From NCBI RefSeq assembly GCF_002813325.1, contig NZ_PHUG01000001.1, forward strand, positions 4,526,001 to 4,590,000: a DNA stretch of 64,000 bases. Reading direction: 5' to 3'. Shown here piece by piece: positions 20,577 to 28,843 of the stretch. Each line of letters starts with the position of its first letter. Within the stretch, counting starts at the first letter, position 1. Source of the DNA: Janthinobacterium sp. 64 (GTDB taxonomy: Bacteria > Pseudomonadota > Gammaproteobacteria > Burkholderiales > Burkholderiaceae_D). The position numbers were made by a program, and so were the translations under genes. Under the pieces are notes generated by a model, which saw nothing but the letters and a program-made list of their open reading frames with translations, searched no databases and had not been told where the DNA came from.

Positions 20577-23240
20577 ATGACAAAAACCCTCATCATCGCC
20601 GAGAAGCCTTCTGTCGCGAACGATATCGCGAAGACGCTTGGCGGCTTCACCAAGCACGATGAGTACTTTGAATCGGATGAATACGTCCTGTCGTCGGCGG
20701 TCGGCCACTTGCTGGAGATCGCCGTACCGGAAGAATTCGACGTGAAGCGCGGCAAATGGAGTTTCGCGCACTTGCCGATGATTCCACCGTATTTCGCGCT
20801 GAACCCGATCGCCAAGACGGAAGCGCGCCTCAAAGTATTAAACAAGCTGATCAAACGCAAAGACGTCACCACCCTCATCAACGCATGCGATGCGGGGCGC
20901 GAAGGCGAGCTGATTTTCCGCCTGATCGCGCAAAACGCGAAAGCCAAGCAACCGGTCAAGCGCCTGTGGCTGCAGTCGATGACGCCGGGCGCCATCCGCG
21001 ACGGTTTCTCGCACCTGCGCAGCGATGAAGAAATGCTGCCGCTGGCGGACGCGGCCCGCTGCCGTTCGGAAGCCGATTGGCTGATCGGCATCAATGGCAC
21101 GCGTGCCATGACGGCGTTCAATTCGAAAGAAGGCGGCTTCTATCTGACCACCGTGGGCCGCGTGCAGACGCCAACGCTCTCGATCGTCGTCGAACGCGAA
21201 GATAAAATTAAGAAATTCGTGCCGCGCGACTTCTGGGAAGTGCGCGCCGAATTCGTCTGCGCGGCCGGCATCTATGAAGGCCGCTGGCTCGACACGAAAT
21301 TCAAGAAGGACGAGAACGATCCCGAGAAGCGCGCCGAGCGCCTGTGGAGCAAGACGGCTGCCGACTCGATCGCCACCGCCTGCCGCGGCCGCCAAGGCAT
21401 CGTCACGGAAGAATCGAAACCGACCACCTCGATGGCGCCGGGCCTGTTCGACCTGACCAGCCTGCAGCGTGAAGCGAACTCGCGTTTCGGCTTCTCGGCC
21501 AAGAACACCCTGGGCCTGGCCCAGGCGCTGTACGAAAAGCACAAGGTATTGACGTATCCGCGTACCGATTCGCGCCACTTGCCGGAAGACTACATGCCGA
21601 CCGTGCTGCAGGCGCTCGAAACGGTCAAGGACAACAGCAACTACCACCAGTTCGCCAAGCAGATCATCGACAAGGGCTGGGTCAAGCCGAACAAGCGCAT
21701 CTTCGACAACACGAAGATCTCGGATCACTTCGCGATTATCCCGACGACGATCGCGCCCAAGAATTTGTCCGAGCCGGAACAAAAATTGTACGACCTGGTC
21801 ACGCGCCGCTTCATGGCCGTGTTCTTCCCGCCTGCGGAATTCCAGGTCACCACGCGCTACACGGAAGTGTCGGGTCATCAGTTCAAGACTGAAGGCAAGG
21901 TCATGACCAATCCGGGCTGGCTGGCCATCTACGGCAAGGAAGCATCGACGGACGCCGACAAGGAAAGCAATGGCAACGGCAATCTGGTGCCGGTCGCCAA
22001 GGGCGAGAAAGTGCAGACGGAAAGCGTCAGCGCCAACGGCCTGGTGACTAAGCCGCCAGCGCGCTATACCGAGGCGACGTTGCTGTCGGCCATGGAAGGC
22101 GCCGGCAAGCTGATCGACGACGACGAGCTGCGCGATGCGATGGCTGGCAAGGGTCTGGGCACGCCAGCGACGCGCGCGGCCACCATCGAGGGCTTGCTGA
22201 CGGAACGCTACCTGATCCGCGAAGGCCGCGAACTGATCCCGACGGCCAAGGCGTCGCAGCTGATGACCTTGTTGAAAGGCCTGGGCGTCAATGAATTGAC
22301 GGCGCCGGAGCTGACGGGCGAGTGGGAATACAAGCTGTCGCAGATGGAAAAAGGCAAGATTTCGCGCGAAGAATTCATGCGTGAAATCGCGCAGATGACG
22401 CAAATCATCGTCAAGCGCGCCAAGGAATACGACAACGACACGATCCCTGGCGACTACGCTACTTTGGAAACGCCGTGCCCGAATTGCAGCGGCGTGGTGA
22501 AGGAAAATTACCGTCGTTTCGCCTGCACCAAGTGCGAATTCTCGATGAGCAAGACGCCGGGTTCGCGCCAGTTCGAAATCGCCGAAGTGGAGCAGTTGCT
22601 CAAGGACCGCACCATCGGCCCGCTGCAAGGATTCCGCTCGAAGATGGGCCGTCCGTTCGCCGCCATCCTGCGCATCGTGCGCGATGAAGAGATCAAGAAC
22701 TTCAAGCTGGAATTTGATTTCGGCCAGAACGACGAGAGCGAAGATGGCGAAGGCGTCGATTTCACGGGCCAGACGCCCGTGGGACCTTGCCCCAAGTGCA
22801 ACGCCGGCGTGTACGAAATGGGCCTGGCCTATGTGTGCGAACACAGCATGGCCAAGCCGAAGACGTGCGACTTCCGCAGCGGCCGCATCATTTTGCAGCA
22901 GGAAATCTTGCCGGAACAAATGGCGAAACTGCTCAACGATGGCAAGACGGACTTGCTGCCGGGCTTTGTATCGCAGCGTACCCGTCGCCCGTTCAAGGCT
23001 TTCCTCGTGCGTGGCAAGGATGGCAAGGTGAGCTTCGAGTTTGAAGAGCGCAAGGCCAAGCCGGGCGCGAAGACGAAGGCGGCGGCCGTTGAGGCCGAAG
23101 GCGAAGAAGGCGCGGCGCCAGCGAAGAAAACGGCGGTCAAAAAGGCTGCCGTGAAGAAAGCGCCAGCGAAGAAAGCTGCGGCCGCGAAAAAGCCGGCCGC
23201 CAAAAAAGCGCCGGCGAAGAAAGCGGCAGCGGCCGAGTAA
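20577..23240 (+). CDS. topB: DNA topoisomerase III with lysine/alanine-rich tail
   Basis: A type IA topoisomerase that decatenates and relaxes DNA through a 5'-phosphotyrosine. The ATG at 20577 starts MTKTLIIAEKPSVANDIAK, the Toprim domain with its glutamate; NACDAGREGELIFRL provides the second metal site. The active-site tyrosine is about residue 327 in LTYPRTDSRHLPE. Two zinc-ribbon-like cysteine clusters follow (CPNC...CTKC and CPKC...CEHS). The last ~60 residues are AKK/PAKK repeats resembling histone H1 tails. At 887 residues it is much longer than E. coli TopB (about 650). A strong terminator follows. Confidence 0.95.
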   Translation: MTKTLIIAEKPSVANDIAKTLGGFTKHDEYFESDEYVLSSAVGHLLEIAVPEEFDVKRGKWSFAHLPMIPPYFALNPIAKTEARLKVLNKLIKRKDVTTLINACDAGREGELIFRLIAQNAKAKQPVKRLWLQSMTPGAIRDGFSHLRSDEEMLPLADAARCRSEADWLIGINGTRAMTAFNSKEGGFYLTTVGRVQTPTLSIVVEREDKIKKFVPRDFWEVRAEFVCAAGIYEGRWLDTKFKKDENDPEKRAERLWSKTAADSIATACRGRQGIVTEESKPTTSMAPGLFDLTSLQREANSRFGFSAKNTLGLAQALYEKHKVLTYPRTDSRHLPEDYMPTVLQALETVKDNSNYHQFAKQIIDKGWVKPNKRIFDNTKISDHFAIIPTTIAPKNLSEPEQKLYDLVTRRFMAVFFPPAEFQVTTRYTEVSGHQFKTEGKVMTNPGWLAIYGKEASTDADKESNGNGNLVPVAKGEKVQTESVSANGLVTKPPARYTEATLLSAMEGAGKLIDDDELRDAMAGKGLGTPATRAATIEGLLTERYLIREGRELIPTAKASQLMTLLKGLGVNELTAPELTGEWEYKLSQMEKGKISREEFMREIAQMTQIIVKRAKEYDNDTIPGDYATLETPCPNCSGVVKENYRRFACTKCEFSMSKTPGSRQFEIAEVEQLLKDRTIGPLQGFRSKMGRPFAAILRIVRDEEIKNFKLEFDFGQNDESEDGEGVDFTGQTPVGPCPKCNAGVYEMGLAYVCEHSMAKPKTCDFRSGRIILQQEILPEQMAKLLNDGKTDLLPGFVSQRTRRPFKAFLVRGKDGKVSFEFEERKAKPGAKTKAAAVEAEGEEGAAPAKKTAVKKAAVKKAPAKKAAAAKKPAAKKAPAKKAAAAE

Positions 23241-23256
23241 TCGGGCGCCAGCCACA

Positions 23257-23286
23257 AAAAAGCCAGGGATGTCCCTGGCTTTTTTA
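23257..23286. terminator. Intrinsic terminator after topB (bidirectional)
   Basis: AAAAAAGCCAGGGA and TCCCTGGCTTTTTT form a long stem with a TG loop, with an A-run on one side and a T-run on the other. It can end both topB and the leftward phosphatase operon. Confidence 0.92.
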
Positions 23287-23307
23287 CGTCCCGATGTTAG
23301 TTGGCTC

Positions 23308-24033
23308 TTAGTCCAGGTAGTCCGAGTATTCGCGCTGCGCGTAGTTCTGCAAATTCGCCCATGGCTGCGCCTTGCTGACGCTCGCTTGCAGCTTGACGTC
23401 GACCCGGCGATAGAAGGTATTTGCGCGGTCGCCGCTTTCGATGACCAGGGGAATCTGCTTTTGCTCATCCCACAGGATGCGCTGGAACACGCCATTCTTT
23501 TCCACTTCGCGCCAGCGCGCGCCCGTCACGTTCGATGCCTGTTTCGACAGCGGCATGGCGGCCACCAGTTTCGGGTCCAGCAGGTAAAAACTGTTTTCCC
23601 AGGAACCGTCGAAATTGACGTTTTCGTACTCGGCCTTGGGAATCGAGACGACGATCTTGTCGTGTGCATCGATGTATTCCACGCGCACGGTATTCTTTTC
23701 CAGCATCACATGGCGCGGGATCAGCACGGGATTGAAGTGCTTGTGTTCATGTTGCGTGGCCTTCAGCGCGACTTTGGTGTTGTCGCCATGCTTGTGGCCC
23801 GCATGCGCGTCCGTCGACGGCGCCAGCACGCGCTCGACCCACACGTGGCCGGGGCGGCGCAGCATTTTTTCTTCGTAGCGGCTCTCGCGCGTCACGCCTT
23901 CCGGCGTCAGCACGCGGCTGTAATAGGTGATGCCCAGGTCCAGGTCGGCGGGTGCGGCAGGGGTTGCAGGAGCGGCTTGCGCGGTGCCCGCGAAGCCGGC
24001 GGCCAGGAGGACGGCGATCAGGGTCGATTTCAT
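23308..24033 (-). CDS. His-rich secreted protein of unknown function
   Basis: 241 residues with a signal peptide (MKSTLIAVLLAAGFAGTAQA, cleavage before APATPAA). I do not recognise a family. The most distinctive feature is a histidine-rich stretch at about residues 72-100 (STDAHAGHKHGD, then QHEHKHFNPVLIPRHVM), which could bind zinc or another metal. The rest is predicted beta-rich. It is the third gene of an operon after two alkaline phosphatases, with 76 bases of spacing. A role in metal supply or phosphate-related export is possible but is only inference from context. Confidence 0.75.
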   Translation of the reverse strand: MKSTLIAVLLAAGFAGTAQAAPATPAAPADLDLGITYYSRVLTPEGVTRESRYEEKMLRRPGHVWVERVLAPSTDAHAGHKHGDNTKVALKATQHEHKHFNPVLIPRHVMLEKNTVRVEYIDAHDKIVVSIPKAEYENVNFDGSWENSFYLLDPKLVAAMPLSKQASNVTGARWREVEKNGVFQRILWDEQKQIPLVIESGDRANTFYRRVDVKLQASVSKAQPWANLQNYAQREYSDYLD

Positions 24034-24109
24034 GGTGTTGCCTTTACGTGCAGAGGGGCGGAGGGCAACGCTGCCATCCGCCCCGGTGGGGTTACCGTGT
24101 TGATGCAGA

Positions 24110-25522
24110 TCAGAAGCCGAATGCCGCCTTCAGCAAGTCGAATACCTTGGTGTTGTCCAGCGTGCCCTTGAAGGCCTTGGCGCCGGCACCCGTGGCCAGC
24201 AGCTTGACGTCGCCGCCGCCGTGGGTTTCGCTGGCCAGGCGTACGCCTGTTTCTTGCAGGTAGTTGTCGGACAGGGCCGTGGCGCTGTCGACGTTGGTGC
24301 GCAGGTCAGGGCGGTTCGGGCCGTTGCCGAACACCAGGGTGGTGTAGGTATTGCCGTCTTCATCCTTGCTAGGCTGGTTATCCTTGTAGCCGCGGTTGAT
24401 GTCGAGGATAGGATTGCCGCGCTTGCCGTAGCCGTTGAACGCCAGGGTGTGGTCGTGGTCGGCCGTGACGACGATCAGGGTGTTTTCCAGCTTCGGATCG
24501 GTTTCCCTGACCTTGTCGATGGCCGCCTTGATGGCGTCGTCGAAGGCGATGGTGTCGACCAGCGCGCGCTTGGCATTGATGCCGTGCAAGGCGTGGTCGA
24601 TGCGGCCGCCTTCGACCATCAGGAAGTAGCCAGCGTTGTTTTTCGACAGCAGGTCGATGGCTTTCAGCGTCATTTCCGACAGGCTAGGCTGGTTGGCGCC
24701 GTCGGCCGATGGCTTGGACGAGGTGCGGTCCAGTTCATAGTCGAGGTGGCTCTTCGCGCTGTACAGGCCGATGAATTTCTTGTTGCTCGGCGCGGCAGCC
24801 ATTTCCGCCTTGTTGGCGGCCACGGTGTAGCCCTTGGCCGCGAATTCGGCCAGCAGGTCGCGCCCGTCGGCGCGGCCGGCCTTGTTGCTGGCCGACCATG
24901 GCGTGAAGTGGTTGCGTCCGCCACCCATCAGCACGTCCACGCCGTCGCCCAGGGCGGCGTTATAGCCGGCGCCGCCAGGCGCCGTTTGCGCGGCGATCGC
25001 GTATTGCGCATTGCGGTTGCAGATGTGCGAGAAGGTCGTCGCCGGCGTGGCATGCGTCAATTCCGTGGTGGTGATGGCGCCCACGGCCTTGCCCTTGGCT
25101 TTTGCCAGTTCCAGGATGGTCGGCACGCTCTTGCCGCCGGCGGGGCAGTTGTCCACGCCCAGGTTGCCGTTGGCGTCGCGGCCCGGTTCCTTGGCGATGG
25201 TGTCCTGCGCCATCGAGATGACTTCATTGTTCATTTTGACGCCGGTCATGTAGGCGGCCATCGATGGGGCGCTGTCCGTCGTTTGTGCATCGTGCGAGAA
25301 CGTCTTGATGCGCGCCGTGCGTTCCAGCTTGTCCATGTTCAGGCTGCCTTCTTCCTTGTACTTGAAGATGCGCGCTGCCGTCACGACGGAAGGACCCATG
25401 CCGTCGCCGAGGAAGAAGATGACGTTCTTGGCGTCGGCGGCGTAGGCGCCGTTGGCAACGCTGGCGGCCACGAGCGTGGTCAGCAGCGACAGTTTCAAGG
25501 CGGATTTCAATGCTGGTTTCAT
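24110..25522 (-). CDS. Alkaline phosphatase (PhoA-like), copy 1
   Basis: Periplasmic phosphomonoesterase of 470 residues. The ATG at 25522 gives MKPALKSALKLSLLTTLVAASVANGAYA, a signal peptide. Family motifs are FFLGDGMG (metal Asp), TTDSAPSMAAYMTG (nucleophile Ser), MVEGGRIDHALHG, VVTADHDHTLAFNGY and the C-terminal SETHGGGDV histidine. It follows its paralogue by only 29 bases. The C-terminal half aligns closely with copy 2 (ATGAGAKAFKGTLDNTKVFDLLKAAFG versus AIGKGSETFLGTIDNTTVFGLVK), suggesting tandem duplication. Confidence 0.93.
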   Translation of the reverse strand: MKPALKSALKLSLLTTLVAASVANGAYAADAKNVIFFLGDGMGPSVVTAARIFKYKEEGSLNMDKLERTARIKTFSHDAQTTDSAPSMAAYMTGVKMNNEVISMAQDTIAKEPGRDANGNLGVDNCPAGGKSVPTILELAKAKGKAVGAITTTELTHATPATTFSHICNRNAQYAIAAQTAPGGAGYNAALGDGVDVLMGGGRNHFTPWSASNKAGRADGRDLLAEFAAKGYTVAANKAEMAAAPSNKKFIGLYSAKSHLDYELDRTSSKPSADGANQPSLSEMTLKAIDLLSKNNAGYFLMVEGGRIDHALHGINAKRALVDTIAFDDAIKAAIDKVRETDPKLENTLIVVTADHDHTLAFNGYGKRGNPILDINRGYKDNQPSKDEDGNTYTTLVFGNGPNRPDLRTNVDSATALSDNYLQETGVRLASETHGGGDVKLLATGAGAKAFKGTLDNTKVFDLLKAAFGF

Positions 25523-25551
25523 ATGCTTGTCCAATTCTTGTCTCTTGGGGA

Positions 25552-27012
25552 TTACAGACCGCCGGCGGTCTTGACCAGGCCGAATACTGTGGTGTTGTCG
25601 ATGGTGCCCAGGAAGGTTTCCGAACCCTTGCCGATGGCGCCCAGGAAGACGTCGGTGCCGCCGTGGGTTTCATTGCCGACCGCAGTGCGGATCACCGCTT
25701 CCTGATGGTAAGTGTTGGCGCTGGTGACGGTTTCATCGAGGCTGGCCATGGCGGCGCGGCTCGATTGCGTGCGCTTTTCGCCATTGCCGAAGCCGATGAT
25801 CGAGTACGGTGCGCCGTCCAGGTCTTTCTCGACCGCGCCGGTGACGTAGTTCTTCACCACGCCCAGCACGCCAGCGTTGCCGGCAGCCGTCTTGCCGGTG
25901 CGCTTGGCGTAGCCGTTCAGCACCAGGGTGTGGTCATGGTCGGCCGTGACGACGATCAGGGTATTGGCCAGGGTCGGGTCGGTGAGCTTGGCTTTTTCGA
26001 TGGCGGCCTTGATGGCGTTGTCGAACGCGACCGTGTCTTGCAGGGCCTTCTTGGCCGTCGTTTCGTGCAGCGCATGGTCGATGCGGCCGCCTTCGACCAT
26101 CAGGAAATAGCCCTTCTTGTTCTTGGCCAATACATCCATGGCCTTGGTGGTCATTTCCGCCAGGCTAGGTTCCTTGGCCGCATCGCGGTCCAGGTCATAG
26201 CTCATGTGGCTGGAGGTAAACACGCCGAACAAACGCTCCGTCTTGGCCGCATCGACGGCCTTGAAGTCGGTGGCGTTGTTGGCGATGGTGTAGCTCTTCG
26301 CTTTCAGCTCGGCCACCAGGTCGCGGTCGTCGGAACGCTTGCCGCCGTTCTTGAATGGCGTAAAGAATTGCGCGCCGCCGCCGAGCACCACTTCCAGGCC
26401 CGTGGTACCCAGGGCGCTGTTGTAGCCCGTGCCGCCTGGCACGAGGGCTGCGGCGATATCGTTTTCCAGGTCGCGGTGGCAGATGTGCGAGTAGGTCGCT
26501 GCCGGCGTGGCGTGCGTCACGCGCGCCGTGCTGACGACGCCGGCCGCGTAGCCCTTGGCCTTGGCCAGTTCCAGCAAGGTGGTGGCGGGCGTGCCGTTGC
26601 CGGTGCCGCATTTGTTGACCAGCTTGTTGCCGTTGGCATCCTTGCCCGGATCGATGGCGAGCGTGTTGGCCGACATGGAAATGACTTCATTGTTCATTTT
26701 GATGCCCGTCATGTAGGCGGCCATCGATGGCGCGCTGTCGGTGACTTGCGCATCGTTCGAGAAGGTCTTGACGAAGGCCGTTTCCGGCAAGGTATCCATG
26801 GTCAGTTCGCCTTCTTCGCCTACCGAGTAGATGCGCGCGGCCGTCATGGTGGTCAGGCCCATGCCATCGCCGAGGAAGAAGATGACGTTTTTCGGTGCTG
26901 CTTCGGGCGCCACATCTTCTTTTTTGGCGTCGCTGCCGCAGGCGGCCAGCATCAGGGTGATGGCGACGCTGCAGCCAGCGACGGAAATTTTTCTGCGTGT
27001 CATGTGGTTCAT
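25552..27012 (-). CDS. Alkaline phosphatase (PhoA-like), copy 2, predicted lipoprotein
   Basis: First gene of the leftward phosphatase operon, 486 residues from the ATG at 27012 (a second ATG three codons later is also possible). ISVAGCSVAITLMLAACGSD contains a lipobox (LAAC), so unlike copy 1 it is probably membrane-anchored. Motifs are FFLGDGMGLTTMTAARI, TDSAPSMAAYMTGIK (nucleophile Ser), MVEGGRIDHALHE, VVTADHDHTLVLNGY and GNETHGGTDV. One paralogue lipidated and one soluble is a sensible division of labour. A PHO-box-like repeat lies 41-58 bases upstream. Confidence 0.92.
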   Translation of the reverse strand: MNHMTRRKISVAGCSVAITLMLAACGSDAKKEDVAPEAAPKNVIFFLGDGMGLTTMTAARIYSVGEEGELTMDTLPETAFVKTFSNDAQVTDSAPSMAAYMTGIKMNNEVISMSANTLAIDPGKDANGNKLVNKCGTGNGTPATTLLELAKAKGYAAGVVSTARVTHATPAATYSHICHRDLENDIAAALVPGGTGYNSALGTTGLEVVLGGGAQFFTPFKNGGKRSDDRDLVAELKAKSYTIANNATDFKAVDAAKTERLFGVFTSSHMSYDLDRDAAKEPSLAEMTTKAMDVLAKNKKGYFLMVEGGRIDHALHETTAKKALQDTVAFDNAIKAAIEKAKLTDPTLANTLIVVTADHDHTLVLNGYAKRTGKTAAGNAGVLGVVKNYVTGAVEKDLDGAPYSIIGFGNGEKRTQSSRAAMASLDETVTSANTYHQEAVIRTAVGNETHGGTDVFLGAIGKGSETFLGTIDNTTVFGLVKTAGGL

Positions 27013-27052
27013 CCGGCTAGGTTTGAAAGAGCTAGCAAGATAACAATCCAAT

Positions 27053-27070
27053 GTGACACCCTCATGACGT
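27053..27070 (-). promoter_or_regulatory. PHO-box-like repeat upstream of the phosphatase operon
   Basis: On the plus strand GTGACAC (27053-27059), CCTC and ATGACGT (27064-27070) form a 7-4-7 arrangement. The TGAC cores are 11 bases apart, resembling the reversed PhoB consensus ATGACAG-N4-ATGACAG at 5 of 7 positions in each half. A further TGTGACAC lies at 27071-27078. The site is 41-66 bases upstream of the first phosphatase start codon. Confidence 0.4.
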
Positions 27071-27109
27071 TGTGACACATTTGGCATTCAATGGCCGTCG
27101 ATTGCGCCG

Positions 27110-27136
27110 AAAAATGCAACAAACTATTGCATTTTT
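27110..27136. repeat. Perfect 10-bp inverted repeat in the phosphatase / MBL divergent promoter region
   Basis: AAAAATGCAA (27110-27119) and TTGCATTTTT (27127-27136) are exact reverse complements around a 7-base centre. Because both neighbours are transcribed away from it, an operator is more likely than a terminator. Confidence 0.6.
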
Positions 27137-27203
27137 ACGGGTTTTTCTACCGGATTGAGCAACGTAAGATGCATGCATCCCAATCATCTTGTGAAGGCGC
27201 ATC

Positions 27204-28073
27204 ATGTTCTCCAAATCCATCAGCAGCGTTCTTGTTTCCACCCTGTTTGCCGCCGGCGCCGCCTCGGCCGCCGCCAGCGCTCCCCTGACCCTGGAAGTGT
27301 TCAACCCGGGCGAAGCGGCCATCTTCCCCGTCGCTTCCGTATTGGTCGCGGGCAAGCATGACGCCGTGCTGATCGATGCACAGTTTTCCCGCGCCGAAGC
27401 GCAAAAGCTGGTGGAAAAGATCCGCGCCAGCGGCAAGAATCTGACGACGGTATACATCAGCCACAGCGATCCCGATTTTTACTTTGGCCTCGACGTGATC
27501 AAGGCAGCTTTCCCGCAGGCAAAAATCGTTGCCACGCCGGAAACCGTGGCCGAGATCCGCCGCAAGGCTGACGCCAAGGTTGCCTACTGGGGCCCGATCC
27601 TGAAAGACAATGCGCCGAAAAGCATCGTCATTCCGGAAGCGTTGAAAGGCAAGCACATCGCCCTGGAAGGCCAGTCGCTCGATATCGCCGGCCCGACGCC
27701 AGCGCGCACTTATGTATGGATTCCGTCGATCAAGGCCGTCGTTGGCGGCGTGGCGCTGTTTGGCAACTTGCACGTGTGGACGGCCGATACGCAAAGCCTG
27801 CAATCGCGCCAGGACTGGCTCAAGACACTGGACGGCATTGCCGCTTTGAAACCCGTCACCGTCGTGCCCGGCCACTTCAAGGTCGGCTCGCCCCTGACGC
27901 CGGACAGCATCGGTTTTACGCGCGACTACCTGGTGACGTTTGAAGCGGAAACGGCCAAGGCCGCCAATTCGGCCGCCCTGATCGAGGCGATGAAAATGCG
28001 CTATCCGAAGCTGGGTCTCGATGGCGCTTTAGAGACCAGCGCCAAGGTAGCCAAAGGCGAAATGAAATGGTAA
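27204..28073 (+). CDS. Secreted metallo-beta-lactamase-fold hydrolase with variant metal motif
   Basis: 289 residues with a signal peptide (MFSKSISSVLVSTLFAAGAASA). The fold pattern of the MBL superfamily is visible (DAVLIDAQFSRAEAQKLVEKI, then VYISHSDPDFYFG). The canonical HxHxDH reads HSDPDF, so the second and third histidines are replaced while the first His and the Asp remain. A later VVPGHF provides the usual third-motif His. This looks like the Vmh-type subgroup with an altered metal site rather than a frameshift. It is divergent from the phosphatase operon and 20 bases before a DsbA-like gene. Confidence 0.8.
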   Translation: MFSKSISSVLVSTLFAAGAASAAASAPLTLEVFNPGEAAIFPVASVLVAGKHDAVLIDAQFSRAEAQKLVEKIRASGKNLTTVYISHSDPDFYFGLDVIKAAFPQAKIVATPETVAEIRRKADAKVAYWGPILKDNAPKSIVIPEALKGKHIALEGQSLDIAGPTPARTYVWIPSIKAVVGGVALFGNLHVWTADTQSLQSRQDWLKTLDGIAALKPVTVVPGHFKVGSPLTPDSIGFTRDYLVTFEAETAKAANSAALIEAMKMRYPKLGLDGALETSAKVAKGEMKW

Positions 28074-28093
28074 GCGGCAACAAGGAGGCTCTC

Positions 28094-28750
28094 ATGCCCA
28101 CACTGCACTACATTTTCGATCCGCTGTGCGGCTGGTGCTACGGCGCCGCGCCGCTGGTCGAGGCGGCGCGCGCCGTGCCGGGACTGACGGTGGCGTTTCA
28201 CGGCGGCGGCATGATGACGGGCAGCAATCGCCGCCAGATCACGCCCGCATGGCGCGGCTATGTGCTGCCGCATGACCGGCGCATCGAGCAATTGTCGGGC
28301 CAGCCGTTCGGCGACGCCTACGTCAACGGCTTGCTGAACGACACCACGGCCATGATGGATTCCGAGCCGCCGATCACGGCCATCCTGGCGGCGGAAGTGC
28401 TGGCTGGCAAGGGCCTGGACATGCTGCAGCGCGTGCAGCGCGCCCATTACGTGGATGGCTTGCGCATCGCCGACCTGCCCGTGCTGGTGGCGCTGGCGCA
28501 AGAGCTGGGCCTCGATGGCGCCGCCTTCCAGACGGAATATGCGCGGCAGGCGGGCGCTGCCACGCAGCAGCATATCGACGCCAGCCGCGCCTTGCTGGCG
28601 CAGGTGGGCGGACAGGGCTTTCCCACGTTCGTGCTCGACGATGGCAGCGGCAAGCTGTCCGTGATCGATATCGGGGGCTTTTTGGGCCAGCCCGCGAAGT
28701 TGCAGGCGCAACTGGGCGGCGTGTGCGATGCGCAAGGGTGTGCATTGTAA
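28094..28750 (+). CDS. DsbA-family (FrnE-like) thioredoxin-fold protein
   Basis: 218 residues from the ATG at 28094, which has an AAGGAGG ribosome site. The active site CGWC sits right after the first beta strand (HYIFDPLCGWCYGAAP), as in the FrnE/DsbA-like oxidoreductases. The helical insertion and the cis-proline region GGQGFPTFVL are also present. There is no signal peptide, so it is probably cytoplasmic, unlike classical DsbA. It is probably co-transcribed with the MBL-fold gene (20-base gap). Its TAA stop overlaps the predicted catalase -35 element. Confidence 0.88.
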   Translation: MPTLHYIFDPLCGWCYGAAPLVEAARAVPGLTVAFHGGGMMTGSNRRQITPAWRGYVLPHDRRIEQLSGQPFGDAYVNGLLNDTTAMMDSEPPITAILAAEVLAGKGLDMLQRVQRAHYVDGLRIADLPVLVALAQELGLDGAAFQTEYARQAGAATQQHIDASRALLAQVGGQGFPTFVLDDGSGKLSVIDIGGFLGQPAKLQAQLGGVCDAQGCAL

Positions 28751-28772
28751 ATAGCTATCAACTCGATAAAAT
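28745..28772 (+). promoter_or_regulatory. Candidate catalase promoter
   Basis: TTGTAA (28745-28750) and TAAAAT (28767-28772) are 16 bases apart, which predicts a transcription start near 28779-28781. The spacer contains ATAGCTATC, which resembles OxyR half-site sequence (ATAG and CTAT), although a full four-part OxyR site is not evident. Confidence 0.45.
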
Positions 28773-28780
28773 CAATTAAC

Positions 28781-28837
28781 TTTTCCTTTGTTGTTGATCT
28801 CGTTACACTGATTCCATCAGTCAACAACGAAGGAAAA
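28781..28837 (+). promoter_or_regulatory. Long hairpin sequestering the catalase ribosome binding site
   Basis: TTTTCCTTTGTTGTTGA (28781-28797) pairs with TCAACAACGAAGGAAAA (28821-28837) over 17 consecutive positions, 16 Watson-Crick and one G-U. The loop contains its own small stem (ACTGAT/ATCAGT, 28807-28821). The 3' arm contains the Shine-Dalgarno AAGGA, and the ATG is at 28844. The helix begins at the predicted transcription start, so it would form in every mRNA. Confidence 0.65.
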
Positions 28838-28843
28838 GCAGTC

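Noticed and set aside
20838..23495. Long open frame antisense to topB
   Set aside because: topB on the plus strand has complete motifs; the antisense translation is Arg/Phe-rich and featureless, and it runs through the terminator.
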